A stretch of 64,000 bases of DNA from an uncultured Poribacteria bacterium (GTDB taxonomy: Bacteria; Poribacteria; WGA-4E; PCPOR2b), in assembly GCA_958296125.1 (NCBI GenBank), contig OY282444.1:3319623-3383622 (forward strand), in the 5' to 3' direction. Positions 28,582-37,417 of the stretch are shown one piece after another (position 1 is the stretch's first letter; every line of letters begins with the position of its first letter). The position numbers and the translations under genes were made by a program. The notes beneath the pieces were generated by a model. That model made no database searches. It saw only the letters and a list, made by a program, of their open reading frames with translations, and had not been told where the DNA came from.

Positions 28582-29427
28582 CTATCGACGATAACCCGCC
28601 AACTCTTCCAGACGGCGGATGCGTTCCTCCATTGGTGGATGGGTGCTGAAGAGACCCGCTATCCCACCACGCAAGGGGTTCACAATAAAGAGATGCGATG
28701 TTGCCGCATTCGCTCGCATCGGATGTGTCTCAACGCCACGTTCAAGGCGACGCAGGGCATTTGCCAACGCCAACGGATCCCCACAGATTTCTGCGCCCCC
28801 CCGGTCTGCCGCGTATTCGCGAGAACGGGAGATGGCAAACTGAATAATCATTGCAGCGATAGGGGCAACGATAATCAGGAACAGCATACCGAGGATTCCA
28901 CCACCATCATCGTCGTCATCTCCACTAAAACTGCCAAATAACGCCGCCCATTGTGCCATGTTTGCAATCATCATGATTGCGCCTGCGATTGTGGCAACGA
29001 TGCTGCTAATCAGAATGTCACGGTGCTTGATGTGGGCCAGTTCATGTCCGATGACGCCCGCAAGTTCATCGCGCGATAAGATTCGCATAATCCCGTCTGT
29101 CGCGGCAACCGCTGCATGGTTTGGATTCCTACCGGTAGCAAACGCATTCGGCATATCGGTTGGAATTGTGTAGACCTGCGGCATCGGTAAGCCTGATTTT
29201 TCCGTCTGCTGTTTGACAATCTGGTATAATTCACTGTTGGGACTAACTTCCTGCGCTCGATACATTGACAGGACGATTTTATCGCTGAACCAGTAGGAAC
29301 CAAAATTCATGATTGCTGCCAGGATCAGGGCGATTGCCATTCCAACTTCCCCTCCTAATATGTTGCCGATGAACATCAGCAGGGTTGTCAACGCGATCAA
29401 AAGTATTCCAGTTTTGAGGATATTCAT
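28582..29427 (-). CDS. htpX: Zinc metalloprotease HtpX
   Basis: This 281-residue inner-membrane M48 protease degrades damaged membrane proteins. It has two N-terminal membrane spans ([18 protein letters not shown] and the next), the zinc motif [11 protein letters not shown] near residue 123, and the third ligand Glu in [13 protein letters not shown]. Two more hydrophobic segments lie between. A short run of Asp-Gly (about residues 174-180) is an oddity. The ATG follows AAGGAGG. Confidence 0.94.
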   Translation of the reverse strand: MNILKTGILLIALTTLLMFIGNILGGEVGMAIALILAAIMNFGSYWFSDKIVLSMYRAQEVSPNSELYQIVKQQTEKSGLPMPQVYTIPTDMPNAFATGRNPNHAAVAATDGIMRILSRDELAGVIGHELAHIKHRDILISSIVATIAGAIMMIANMAQWAALFGSFSGDDDDDGGGILGMLFLIIVAPIAAMIIQFAISRSREYAADRGGAEICGDPLALANALRRLERGVETHPMRANAATSHLFIVNPLRGGIAGLFSTHPPMEERIRRLEELAGYRR

Positions 29428-29470
29428 TTTGAGTGACCTCCTTAGATAAATTGAACTGTGTATTATGCGT

Positions 29471-29631
29471 TAGGACTTACGCAGTTGAACGTTCAAAGCC
29501 TCGTAGGGGCACCTCCCCGCCTGTCCCCGTTCCGAGGGCCCCGCGAACGGGACAGGCAGGCCCGATGCAATCGGGGCCGGCCCGGACGCTCCCTAAATTG
29601 TGCGACTGCAATCTGAAGGGCGTAAGTCCTA
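29471..29631. repeat. MITE-like palindromic element, copy 2
   Basis: TAGGACTTACGC at the left and GCGTAAGTCCTA at the right are inverted repeats, 161 bp overall. The centre holds a GC-rich palindromic stretch (CCTGTCCCCGTTCC ... GGAACGGG-like, with GCGAACGGGACAGGCAGG). It lacks a coding frame and lies just upstream of htpX. Confidence 0.7.
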
Positions 29632-29775
29632 ATGTATATTAACTATAAGTGGGCAGCTGGCCCACCTTGCTCATCAAAGCTAATTTTTATTTAACGGTGA
29701 AGTCATGTTCCAGATTTCACAATTCTTTACTCAAACACACCAAATTTGATATTTTGTTCATAAATGATACCCTAG

Positions 29776-29997
29776 AGAAAACATAGATTCAAGGGCACGA
29801 TCCGCACATTTGCTTTCGATGGCACCTCGCGATATGGAAAAGTGCTCCTTCCGAGAATGGGGGCTATCGTTTTTAGACGTGCAATGCACTTTTTAAGTGT
29901 AGATGTTTTTTTTGAAATTCGCTATGGACCCTATCAAATGAAAAGAGGCGATGAACAATATGAAGCCGAATGGTATGTAGGTTTGCCCAACGAATAA
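29776..29997 (+). pseudogene. Open frame without start, possible gene remnant
   Basis: A 73-codon open frame directly after a TAG at 29773 reads GTIRTFAFDGTSRYGK and later FFEIRYGPYQMKRGDEQYE before ending. Composition looks protein-like, but no start codon with a ribosome site is present and I recognise no family. It could be the 3' end of a truncated gene. The rest of the stretch from 29632 to 30147 holds nothing I can identify. Confidence 0.2.
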
Positions 29998-30147
29998 CTT
30001 TGCCCATCATCGCTGCCCTAGAGGACGCTAAGGTTTTCATTGAGAATTCTTTGCAATCTGATAGGGCGTTATGATAATATAATGCGCTTGTTCGACATGA
30101 CTGATTTTTCCCAATGGATATGTCCAATCACACCCAGGGAGATTAGG

Positions 30148-31023
30148 ATGAAAGAAATCAGGATTCGTAATCCGCAGGCAGAAGCGAAAGCATTGCTCGA
30201 GATGGATGCCAAGCAGGCAGCCCTCCAATTCCAACAGTATACCACTGAAGAGCAACTCGCAATCATTGAAACGGTTTCGGATGCGAAAAGTCGCGAGGAA
30301 TTGTACTACCTCGTTCCCGATTGCACGGAGCTAATTCAAAGAAGTCCAACTGAGAATGTGATGCAGATGGCACTCGTTCATCTCGGAACCGGACAATCTG
30401 CCGGTATTCTATTCGCAGCGTCTTCCGAGCAGCTTGCAGATATTGTTGACCTGATTGCCTACCAAAATGACAAGCTGGATGATGTGCGATTTGAAGCATG
30501 GCTGATGGAGATGTTGCACGCGGGAGAAGATATCTTTGAGAGCGCGTTGCGTGCCATTGACACGCATCTGCTCGGCGAATTTTTCTGGGATCGGCTAGAA
30601 CTGGCAATTACAAAATCTGATGTAATTCCTTACCCCGCGTTTCTGGTGGAGGAAGCTCTCATTAGTCCTGAAGATCTTAGTTACGACACCGAGGATATCC
30701 AACTACTGATCGAAATGCTCTACGCTGCGGATGGAGACCTGTTTCAATCCCTCATGGAGTATATATTCCTTGAAGATACGAAAGCACTAGAGGGTTACGC
30801 TAGGGAGATTAAAGCACGGGGAGTGCGAGAAGCTGCCAAAGCCCGAATCGAAGAACGGGATCGAGAAAAGGGCGTGACTGAAGAAGCCTTGGAGAAGTTG
30901 GTAGATCTCGACAATGTGCAGCTGGACCAAGGGCAATCACCCCGAAGGTCTGCCAAAGATGGTCCCACCGAAGACGATTTGGATAAGTTAGTTGACCTTG
31001 ATAATCTACAGTTAGACGAATAA
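30148..31023 (+). CDS. DUF6178-like protein, N-terminal type
   Basis: The 291-residue product is acidic and helical, starting KEIRIRNPQAEAKALLEMD and reading LALQ-type helices such as AALQFQQYTTEEQLAIIETV, then LYYLVPDCTELIQRSP. This resembles DUF6178 proteins, which have no known role. The C terminus repeats a motif twice: LEKLVDLDNVQLDQ and LDKLVDLDNLQLDE, separated by about 17 residues, perhaps short binding modules. The ATG at 30148 follows AGGGAGATTAGG; the frame is open back to 30040 but without support. The next gene starts 50 bases on. Confidence 0.55.
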   Translation: MKEIRIRNPQAEAKALLEMDAKQAALQFQQYTTEEQLAIIETVSDAKSREELYYLVPDCTELIQRSPTENVMQMALVHLGTGQSAGILFAASSEQLADIVDLIAYQNDKLDDVRFEAWLMEMLHAGEDIFESALRAIDTHLLGEFFWDRLELAITKSDVIPYPAFLVEEALISPEDLSYDTEDIQLLIEMLYAADGDLFQSLMEYIFLEDTKALEGYAREIKARGVREAAKARIEERDREKGVTEEALEKLVDLDNVQLDQGQSPRRSAKDGPTEDDLDKLVDLDNLQLDE

Positions 31024-31073
31024 ACGAATGGACAAATTACGTTTTACTTCTCACGCATCACGGACAAATATCA

Positions 31074-32072
31074 ATGGCAAATGCAAACTCCCTTATCGAA
31101 TATGATCCACGATGGTTCCTATTCAGAGCCCTATCTGAACTTGAGGAACTGGAGAAGGGCCCGATTGAACGGATTGACGAAATCAACCGCCAGATTGCCG
31201 CAATCATGAACAAGCGGTCAATTATGGAACCGATTGACATCTCCAAGCTATCCGAACTGCGAACGGTCGCAAGGGATGTCGTCCTCCGACTCAATCTTGG
31301 GCTTGAGCATGGGAGTCGGCTCAATCTCGTTCGAGCCACACACCTGCTGGTTCACAACGACATGATCCGCTTCTACCAGATTGGGAACACATTGATGACC
31401 AAATTGAAGCGCGATGCCGAAGACATTCAACAGCGTGCGCGATTGACCATCGCTGAATCGGGAATGGTGCAGATCGGAGTGCACCCGGAAGCAGCAATGG
31501 ACATACCTCTACTCAGCCAAACCGAAGAAGCTTTTCTCTCAGCACTGATAAAAGCAAACCTGATAATAGGTGAAGTTGCCGCTATCGCCAAATCAACGAA
31601 TGAAGCAGAACAACCGATTGAACAACTCGCTCAGGTTGAAATTGCGGATGGGATGCTGAAAAATCTAAGCTTACGGTTGGATTATCTCCAGACACTTCCC
31701 CTTTACCTCATCATAAAGGAGAAGGATTTTCTTCGATATGTGGAAAGTATGGAATGGTCAGAAGATCTGGCTGGAAAGATTACGTGCGGTCTGATGGTCA
31801 ATCTGGTAATCGATGACGGTAGACATTTCTGTGTAACGCTTGATAATGTTCGTAGATTCCGCGAGGACTGTGTCACCGTAAATGGGGTCTCTGAAGTGGT
31901 TGAGGAGAGACTACTCGCGTGGCTAGTTGAATACTTGGAAACCCATCAAGTAACGGAGGCGGTAATCGATTATGCTTACGACTACTGGATTTATTGGCTT
32001 AATCAGTTAGGTAGGTATTTACAAGAGCCGACAACGGACTACGACACTCTACACGATTGGTTCGTTCTTTGA
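31074..32072 (+). CDS. Conserved-looking helical protein paired with the DUF6178-like gene
   Basis: This 332-residue protein has no motif I can name. It is strongly helical (EYDPRWFLFRALSELEEL; LRTVARDVVLRLNLGLEHG) and ends in an aromatic C terminus with YAYDYWIYWLNQLGRYL. Typical DUF6178 proteins are over 500 residues, and this gene plus the previous one total that length, so together they may be a split form; this is inference. No clear ribosome site precedes the ATG at 31074, consistent with coupling to the upstream gene. Confidence 0.55.
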   Translation: MANANSLIEYDPRWFLFRALSELEELEKGPIERIDEINRQIAAIMNKRSIMEPIDISKLSELRTVARDVVLRLNLGLEHGSRLNLVRATHLLVHNDMIRFYQIGNTLMTKLKRDAEDIQQRARLTIAESGMVQIGVHPEAAMDIPLLSQTEEAFLSALIKANLIIGEVAAIAKSTNEAEQPIEQLAQVEIADGMLKNLSLRLDYLQTLPLYLIIKEKDFLRYVESMEWSEDLAGKITCGLMVNLVIDDGRHFCVTLDNVRRFREDCVTVNGVSEVVEERLLAWLVEYLETHQVTEAVIDYAYDYWIYWLNQLGRYLQEPTTDYDTLHDWFVL

Positions 32073-32130
32073 CGAGGATCCACCATCACCAAATCTATCC
32101 GTTTGGAGAAACACTTCACCCGTTATGCGT

Positions 32131-32175
32131 AAAACGTGAAACGTGAGGGATAGGATTCTTCACGCCTCACGTTTC
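32131..32175. terminator. Hairpin between convergent genes with AAAACGTGAAACGT motif
   Basis: GAAACGTGAGG (32138-32148) and CCTCACGTTTC (32165-32175) are exact reverse complements. The left arm begins AAAACGTGAAACGT, shared with 16683-16696. Its position between converging genes suits a two-way terminator. Confidence 0.5.
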
Positions 32176-32189
32176 AATATATCGGTCTA

Positions 32190-32957
32190 CTAAACAGAAA
32201 CGTTGCACGTATCAAAGGCGGCTTGCATCGCGGCGAGTGGATCGCCTTTCGGGACAAATTCGTGTCCGACGTAAAGATCGTAGTCTGTCTCAGCGATAGC
32301 GCGCATGACGGGCGGATAGTAGATTTCCTGTTCATCATCGAGGTCTTTGCGACCCGGGTTCCCCGCCGTGTGGAAATGCCCGATGTAATCAATGCTCTCC
32401 TGAATCGTCCGGACGAGGTCCCCTTCCATAATCTGCATGTGATAAATATCGTAGAGTAGCTGGACCCGCGGTGAGTTGATGCCTTTGCAGACTTCTACCC
32501 CCCAAGGTGTCCGGTCGCACTGATAATCGGGGTGATTTACTTTGCTGTTGAGCAGCTCAATGCAAAGGTTGACCCCTTTATCTTCGGCTGCCTTGGCAAC
32601 GCGCAAGAGCCCTTCGATGGTATTATCCCGCCCCTCTTCGTCTGACTTCCCCTCTCGGTTTCCTGAAAAGCAGATGAGACCGGGGATATCATTCGCGGCA
32701 GCAACTTCGATATTTTCCAGAATCTCCTGCTCAATGCGATCATGGTTCTCACGCTTGTTGAGACCATCGGGCAAGGACTGATGCCCAACAATAATCGCGA
32801 CGCGCATCCCACTTTCGCGCACGAGGGGCCAATATTCTTGGGGAGCCATTTCAACGGATTTATAACCGATTCTCGCCGCCTCGCGGATGACCTGTTCAGG
32901 GGAAGCATCGTCACGAGTAAAACAGCCATAACAGATTGATTGATTAATTGAGCCCAT
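32190..32957 (-). CDS. Hydroxypyruvate isomerase-like TIM-barrel protein
   Basis: This 255-residue xylose isomerase-like (AP endonuclease 2 fold) protein starts with SICYGCF and shows LCIELLNSKVNHPDYQCD with a metal-binding Glu, LLYDIYHMQIMEGD with Asp and His, GHFHTAG and a C-terminal VGHEF Glu. This set matches hydroxypyruvate isomerase (Hyi) relatives. It lies 82 bases from a Gfo/Idh gene transcribed the same way, a common pairing in sugar or inositol catabolism. Confidence 0.85.
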   Translation of the reverse strand: MGSINQSICYGCFTRDDASPEQVIREAARIGYKSVEMAPQEYWPLVRESGMRVAIIVGHQSLPDGLNKRENHDRIEQEILENIEVAAANDIPGLICFSGNREGKSDEEGRDNTIEGLLRVAKAAEDKGVNLCIELLNSKVNHPDYQCDRTPWGVEVCKGINSPRVQLLYDIYHMQIMEGDLVRTIQESIDYIGHFHTAGNPGRKDLDDEQEIYYPPVMRAIAETDYDLYVGHEFVPKGDPLAAMQAAFDTCNVSV

Positions 32958-33039
32958 TTCTTTCTCCTTTCATGTCCTCAACCGAAGTCGAGAACAGGTC
33001 TGAAGGGGTCTAATAGATCTTGTGCTAACAAACACCCTC

Positions 33040-33996
33040 CTATAGATCCACCGCTTTGCCCGTTTCAAACGATGTGCTCGCCGCCATCATAATTCGGAGC
33101 GTCTTTAACGCATCGCTGTAAGGTGAAAGGATCTTCGATGAATCGCCAGTCTTCACAGCATCAATGAACACCCGATCCCGGTCTTGACCTCCATTTTCGG
33201 GCAGTGACTCCTCCTCACCTTTCCTATTCATGATGTTAGCCTCACCAACAGTCACCACCAAACCGCGGCAGAATACCTCCAGTTGTACCCGATTCCACCC
33301 CTCCATCGCGCAACATGATACGATATTGGCGATTGCACCGCTCTCGAATTCAATATTGACCATGCTGAGGTCATCGACATCATACTGCGGAATATCTGTC
33401 ATACTCCCACGGGTCGCAACGCCGTGTACCGTTTTTGCATCTCCGAGCAGAAAACGCGCCAAATCGAAAATATGCGTTGTTTGCTCGACATGCTGCCCGC
33501 CGGACTGGGCACGGATTCGCCACCAGAGTGTACCCGGTAGCCCGCCCATCCAGTATCCCAACGCACCGAGAACTGGCGATTCCTTTTCGAGAACCGACTT
33601 CGCATATTGAGCGTTGCCACCATAACGCCAATGGTATCCAACACTGGTGATAACACCACTCCGCCGGACATCCTCATTGATGATAACTGCCTGCTCTAGG
33701 TCCGCAGCGATTGGCTTCTCGATGAACATCGGGATGCCTTTCTCACACGCAATTCGCTCCTGCTCACCGTGGGCGAAGGGGGGGGTACAGATATAAACCG
33801 CATCGAGGGATTCCTTGTCATACATCTCACGGTAGTCTATGTAGACGTTACCCCCAAATTCTTCTGCACACCCCTTTGCGCGTTCCTCCGAAACATCGCA
33901 CATGGCAGTAAATTCTATATCGTTGAAGGTTTGCAGGTTTCGCATGTGAGCCCCTGCCATACCACCTGTTCCAATAAAACCGAGTTTTACTTTCAT
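33040..33996 (-). CDS. Gfo/Idh/MocA family oxidoreductase
   Basis: This 318-residue NAD(P)-dependent dehydrogenase starts MKVKLGFIGTGGMAGAH with the GxGxxG dinucleotide site, followed by VYICTPPFAHGEQ, FIEKPIA with the catalytic Lys near residue 94, and GQHVEQTTHIFD with a conserved His. Members oxidise sugars or inositols. It is upstream of, and on the same strand as, the isomerase-like gene, so they probably form an operon. GAGGAG precedes the ATG. Confidence 0.9.
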   Translation of the reverse strand: MKVKLGFIGTGGMAGAHMRNLQTFNDIEFTAMCDVSEERAKGCAEEFGGNVYIDYREMYDKESLDAVYICTPPFAHGEQERIACEKGIPMFIEKPIAADLEQAVIINEDVRRSGVITSVGYHWRYGGNAQYAKSVLEKESPVLGALGYWMGGLPGTLWWRIRAQSGGQHVEQTTHIFDLARFLLGDAKTVHGVATRGSMTDIPQYDVDDLSMVNIEFESGAIANIVSCCAMEGWNRVQLEVFCRGLVVTVGEANIMNRKGEEESLPENGGQDRDRVFIDAVKTGDSSKILSPYSDALKTLRIMMAASTSFETGKAVDL

Positions 33997-34027
33997 ATCT
34001 TCTCCTCAAAGCAAGGAATCTATCTAT

Positions 34028-34156
34028 TTAGGACTTGCACAGTTGAACGCTCAAGGCCAACCTCCTGTCAAGGAGGTTCAGGGAGGTAGTTCGGCGATTT
34101 ATTGCCGCGCCGATAAGATCGGGCAACTACAGTTGGGACAAGTGCGTAAGTCCTAA
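34028..34156. repeat. MITE-like palindromic element, copy 3
   Basis: TTAGGACTTGCAC at the left and GTGCGTAAGTCCTAA at the right are imperfect inverted repeats, 129 bp in all. AGTTGAACGCTCAAGG next to the left end matches copies 1 and 2. With copy 4 it fills much of the gene-free stretch 33997-34429. Confidence 0.65.
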
Positions 34157-34211
34157 GTTTTAACAGTTTATCAAAAAATGCACTCCGTATCAACCAGAAA
34201 TTTCTTATTTT

Positions 34212-34251
34212 TAGGAGTTACGCATTTAAACGTCCAACTGCGTAACTCCTA
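34212..34251. repeat. MITE-like palindromic element, copy 4 (minimal)
   Basis: TAGGAGTTACGCA and TGCGTAACTCCTA are perfect 13-bp inverted repeats separated by only 14 bases. It appears to be an internally deleted form of the family, with both ends carrying the same C/G change, which implies paired mutation or gene conversion. Confidence 0.6.
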
Positions 34252-34429
34252 GGAATATTAAAGGAATATTAAAAAAAATAAAAAAAAGAGCTTAAGATTT
34301 TCCAGCGAACTGAATATAATTAAATGAGGGCAGAATCGCCTCAAAAATAGGAAGGTTGATATAGAGGCAGTAGAACCATCTCTTACCTCTCACATTTTCA
34401 CCTCGTTTTACAAAGGAAAGGAGGCTGTG

Positions 34430-35407
34430 ATGCGTCTTTCAATTCTCGTGATCAGCTTTTTGCTGGTCACGAGCACCCTTCAGGGCAAAATTGTTTTTAC
34501 TTCCTATCGGGATGGAAACGGTGAAATCTACGTGATGAGCTCATTCGGAAACAATCAAACGCGCCTGACGAACACCGATGAAGCTGATGCTGCTCCAGCC
34601 TGGTCCCCCAACGGTCAGCAAATTGCATTCAATAGACTTCTACTCAATAGAAAGGGGGATCTGAACGAGGAGGTTTACGTGATGGATGCCGATGGCGGCA
34701 ACCAGATCAACCTAACTCATCATCCGGCGTATGATAACTTTCCCGACTGGTCTCCTGATGGGACGCAGATTGTCTTTGTGAGCGATAGGGATAGCAGGGG
34801 TAACCCCAACATCTACGTGATGGATGCCGATGGTGGCAACGTGACACGGATAACGCACCTCAAATGGGCAGGCCCCGCGATGTGGTCTCCTGATGGACTA
34901 TATATTGCCTTTCAAGCGAGCATAGACCACCAAGGGCTGCAGATCTATGTGGTAGATGCCGATGGCACCAACCGATGGCAGGTGTCAAAACCGCTCCCCG
35001 AGCTCCCCAACAAGGCGATGAACTTTGAGGGATGGTCACCGGATGGCACACAGATTCTGTATCAGGCGACCATTGGTGGCACGGTAATAGACCCAATCCT
35101 GATGATAGCGACCCTTTCTCTGAAAAGGCGTAAAGCTGTCAAGCATGAACTGGTACCGGTCTCCGGGGTGGACATGGCAGGTGCTACTTGGGGAGCTGAT
35201 GGAAAGTCAATTCTCATTGCTTTAAGAAAAGCGAAAGCAGAGGAACTGGAATGGGATATCTACCGTTTCCACCTCCCAGACGGGCCGCTCATTCAACTGA
35301 CCAATCATCCTGCTTCTGATTACAGCCCCAGGGAATGGAATCACCGGCTGCCGGTTTCACCGCAGGGGTTGACCCCCAAACACTGGGGGGAGATTAAATC
35401 GAACTGA
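34430..35407 (+). CDS. Exported TolB-like beta-propeller protein, copy A
   Basis: This 325-residue protein has a signal peptide (LSILVISFLLVTSTLQG) then WD40-like PD40 repeats: IVFTSYRDGNGEIYVM, PAWSPNGQQIAFN, EEVYVMDADGGNQINLT, PDWSPDGTQIVFVSDRD and NIYVMDADGGNV. These form a TolB-like propeller that usually binds peptides or other proteins in the periplasm or outside the cell. A near-identical copy lies at 35969. The ATG at 34430 follows GGAGG by 5 bases; a GTG one codon earlier is possible. Confidence 0.85.
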   Translation: MRLSILVISFLLVTSTLQGKIVFTSYRDGNGEIYVMSSFGNNQTRLTNTDEADAAPAWSPNGQQIAFNRLLLNRKGDLNEEVYVMDADGGNQINLTHHPAYDNFPDWSPDGTQIVFVSDRDSRGNPNIYVMDADGGNVTRITHLKWAGPAMWSPDGLYIAFQASIDHQGLQIYVVDADGTNRWQVSKPLPELPNKAMNFEGWSPDGTQILYQATIGGTVIDPILMIATLSLKRRKAVKHELVPVSGVDMAGATWGADGKSILIALRKAKAEELEWDIYRFHLPDGPLIQLTNHPASDYSPREWNHRLPVSPQGLTPKHWGEIKSN

Positions 35408-35417
35408 CACCGTAACC

Positions 35418-35444
35418 GAGGGATTGGAGGTGCCCCAATCCCTC
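35418..35444 (+). terminator. Hairpin after propeller copy A
   Basis: GAGGGATTGG (35418-35427) pairs with CCAATCCCTC (35435-35444) over a 7-base loop. No T run follows. The same hairpin follows copy B, as part of the duplicated unit. Confidence 0.5.
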
Positions 35445-35537
35445 CTGCTCATACTCAAAATGTATCGTCTTGATGTAATTGTCATAATTCTGGAGCGTAT
35501 GGCTGCATCTGTGGCCCCTGTTCAAGGGAGGGACTGC

Positions 35538-35573
35538 CTGTTAGGTGATACCTAACAGACATTTCAGAAATGT
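35538..35573. promoter_or_regulatory. Two adjacent palindromes at the start of the small membrane protein gene
   Basis: CTGTTAGGT-GAT-ACCTAACAG (35538-35558) is a perfect 9-bp inverted repeat. It is followed at once by ACATTT-CAG-AAATGT (35559-35573), which includes the ATG at 35570. They could be an operator or an RNA switch that hides the start codon. Confidence 0.4.
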
Positions 35574-35848
35574 TTGTTCCCGATGTATACATGATAATAG
35601 GGGGGGCCATCCTTTTTTGCATGGCTCTTAATTACTTTCCGAGGACTCGACGTTTTTATGAGACAACAGGATCTACTTGGCTGCTTGTTCTTTCCGGGAT
35701 ATGGCTGGGACTATTTCTACAGGATAAATCTTCATATATTATCGCTATAGTGGTGGTTACGGCTATAGTGGTGGTTACGACTGTTAATTGGAAAAAGCTG
35801 ATAAACAGGATTGCTCGTCTGTTCCGTCGCTTTAAACAACTGAGATAA
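35570..35848 (+). CDS. Small membrane protein, unknown function
   Basis: This 92-residue protein has three hydrophobic segments (MIIGGAILFCMALNYF; WLLVLSGIWLGLFLQ; IIAIVVVTAIVVVTTV) and a basic tail rich in Arg and Lys that should lie in the cytoplasm. I recognise no family. An 18-bp tandem duplication makes the third span. No clear ribosome site precedes the ATG. It lies between the two propeller copies. Confidence 0.45.
   Translation: MFVPDVYMIIGGAILFCMALNYFPRTRRFYETTGSTWLLVLSGIWLGLFLQDKSSYIIAIVVVTAIVVVTTVNWKKLINRIARLFRRFKQLR
35744..35779 (+). repeat. Tandem 18-bp duplication within the small membrane protein gene
   Basis: GCTATAGTGGTGGTTACG occurs twice head to tail, giving repeated residues of the type AIVVVT in the third membrane span. 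Confidence 0.7.
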
Positions 35849-35968
35849 TACAGCCTTCTCCCCTGATGATGCGTCTCCGACATAGGCGAGGCATCTTTAT
35901 TAACACCGTAAGCGGCGTACCAGGAATATTCGGAGCGGCTGACTATCTACAAAGAAGAGGAGGATATG

Positions 35969-36955
35969 ATGCGTCTTTCAATTCTCGTGATCAGCTTTTT
36001 GCTGGTCACGAGCACCCTTCAGGGCAAAATTGTTTTTACTTCCAATCGAGATGGAAACCGTGAAATCTACGTGATGAGCTCATTCGGAAACAATCAAACG
36101 TGCCTGACGAACACCGAGGAATTCGGTGAGGCTCAACCAGCCTGGTCCCCCAACGGTCAGCAAATTGCATTCAATAGACTTCTATACAATAGAAAGGGGA
36201 TTAGGAACGAGGAGGTTTACGTGATGGATGCCGATGGCGGCAACCAGATCAACCTAACTCATCATCCGGCGTATGATAACTTTCCCGACTGGTCTCCTGA
36301 TGGGACGCAGCTTGTCTTTGTGAGCGATAGGGATAGCAGGGGTAACCCCAACATCTACGTGATGGATGCCGATGGTGGCAACGTGACACGGATAACGCAC
36401 CTCAAATGGGCAGGCCCCGCGATGTGGTCTCCTGATGGGCTGTATATTGCCTTTCAAGCGAGCATAGACCACCAAGGGCTGCAGATCTATGTGGTAGATG
36501 CCGATGGCACCAACCGATGGCAGGTGTCAAAACCGCTCCCCGAGCTCCCCAACAAGGCGATGTACTTTGAGGGATGGTCACCGGATGGCACACAGATTCT
36601 GTATACGGCGACCATTGGTGGCACGGTAATAGACTCAATCCTGATGATAGCGACCCTTTCTCTGAAAAGGCGTAAAGCTGTCAAGCATGAACTGGTACCG
36701 GTCTCCGGGGTGGACATGACAGGTGCTACTTGGGGAGCTGATGGAAAGTCAATTCTCATTGCTTTATGTAAGAAAACAGCGAAAGCAGAGGAACGGGAAT
36801 GGGATATCCACCGTTTCCACCTCCCAGACGGGCCGCTCATTCAACTGACCAATCATCCTGCTTCTGATTACAGCCCCAGGGAATGGAATCACCGGCTGCC
36901 GGTTTCACCGCAGGGGTTGACCCCCAAACACTGGGGGGAGATTAAATCGAACTGA
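35969..36955 (+). CDS. Exported TolB-like beta-propeller protein, copy B
   Basis: This 328-residue protein is almost identical to copy A over its full length, including the signal peptide and the 3' hairpin. Differences are few: an altered stretch after the first repeat (EEFGEAQPAWS instead of DEADAAPAWS), CKKTAKAEERE instead of RKAKAEELE, and scattered single changes. GAGGAGG lies 5 bases before the ATG at 35969. The high identity with two small indels points to recent duplication. The ligand is unknown. Confidence 0.85.
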   Translation: MRLSILVISFLLVTSTLQGKIVFTSNRDGNREIYVMSSFGNNQTCLTNTEEFGEAQPAWSPNGQQIAFNRLLYNRKGIRNEEVYVMDADGGNQINLTHHPAYDNFPDWSPDGTQLVFVSDRDSRGNPNIYVMDADGGNVTRITHLKWAGPAMWSPDGLYIAFQASIDHQGLQIYVVDADGTNRWQVSKPLPELPNKAMYFEGWSPDGTQILYTATIGGTVIDSILMIATLSLKRRKAVKHELVPVSGVDMTGATWGADGKSILIALCKKTAKAEEREWDIHRFHLPDGPLIQLTNHPASDYSPREWNHRLPVSPQGLTPKHWGEIKSN

Positions 36956-36965
36956 CACCGTGACC

Positions 36966-36992
36966 GAGGGATTGGAGGTGCCCCAATCCCTC
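36966..36992 (+). terminator. Hairpin after propeller copy B
   Basis: GAGGGATTGG (36966-36975) pairs with CCAATCCCTC (36983-36992), identical to the hairpin after copy A. Confidence 0.5.
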
Positions 36993-37417
36993 CCATTTCT
37001 TAACCCTTTAAGCAAGATAGCAGGGAGTCACTAGGGGGTATTGACATTTAACAGTTCTATATCCTGAAGATCCGTGATTCAGACAACAATTATGAGCACC
37101 CTTCAATTATTTAATGCCGCTTTGCACACTTGGGGTTAAAGACGACAACCGGATTGCACGGTGTTGGGCAATTTCTTATCTAGCCGTGGGTGGGAAGTCA
37201 AAGTTGTTCGAGAGGCATGAATGAGCTGGGTTGTGTGTCAATCCACAACCATTCCCTTAACTGTTCGGGTATTTCATGGGTGGCATCCCCTATTCTACTT
37301 TGATGATGAGATTCACAGGTTGGAGTGATTTCCTGTGTTTCTCGTTGTCAATGGATGCTTGGCATAAGGATTGCACCATAAATATAAACCAACTTCCACT
37401 TATAAGGAGGAATGGCC
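36993..37417. other. 425-bp stretch without a supported gene
   Basis: No frame with a start codon, ribosome site and recognisable product was found. An AAGGAGG at 37404-37410 belongs to the sigma factor gene that follows. The length leaves room for regulatory sites of that gene. Confidence 0.5.

Noticed and set aside
29873-30127. 84-codon minus-strand frame near 30 kb
   Set aside because: No recognisable product and it overlaps a more protein-like plus-strand frame; neither is well supported.
36993-37417. Third, degraded copy of the propeller gene before the sigma factor
   Set aside because: Only about 12 bases (GAGCACCCTTCA) match the signal peptide region of the propeller genes, which is not enough.
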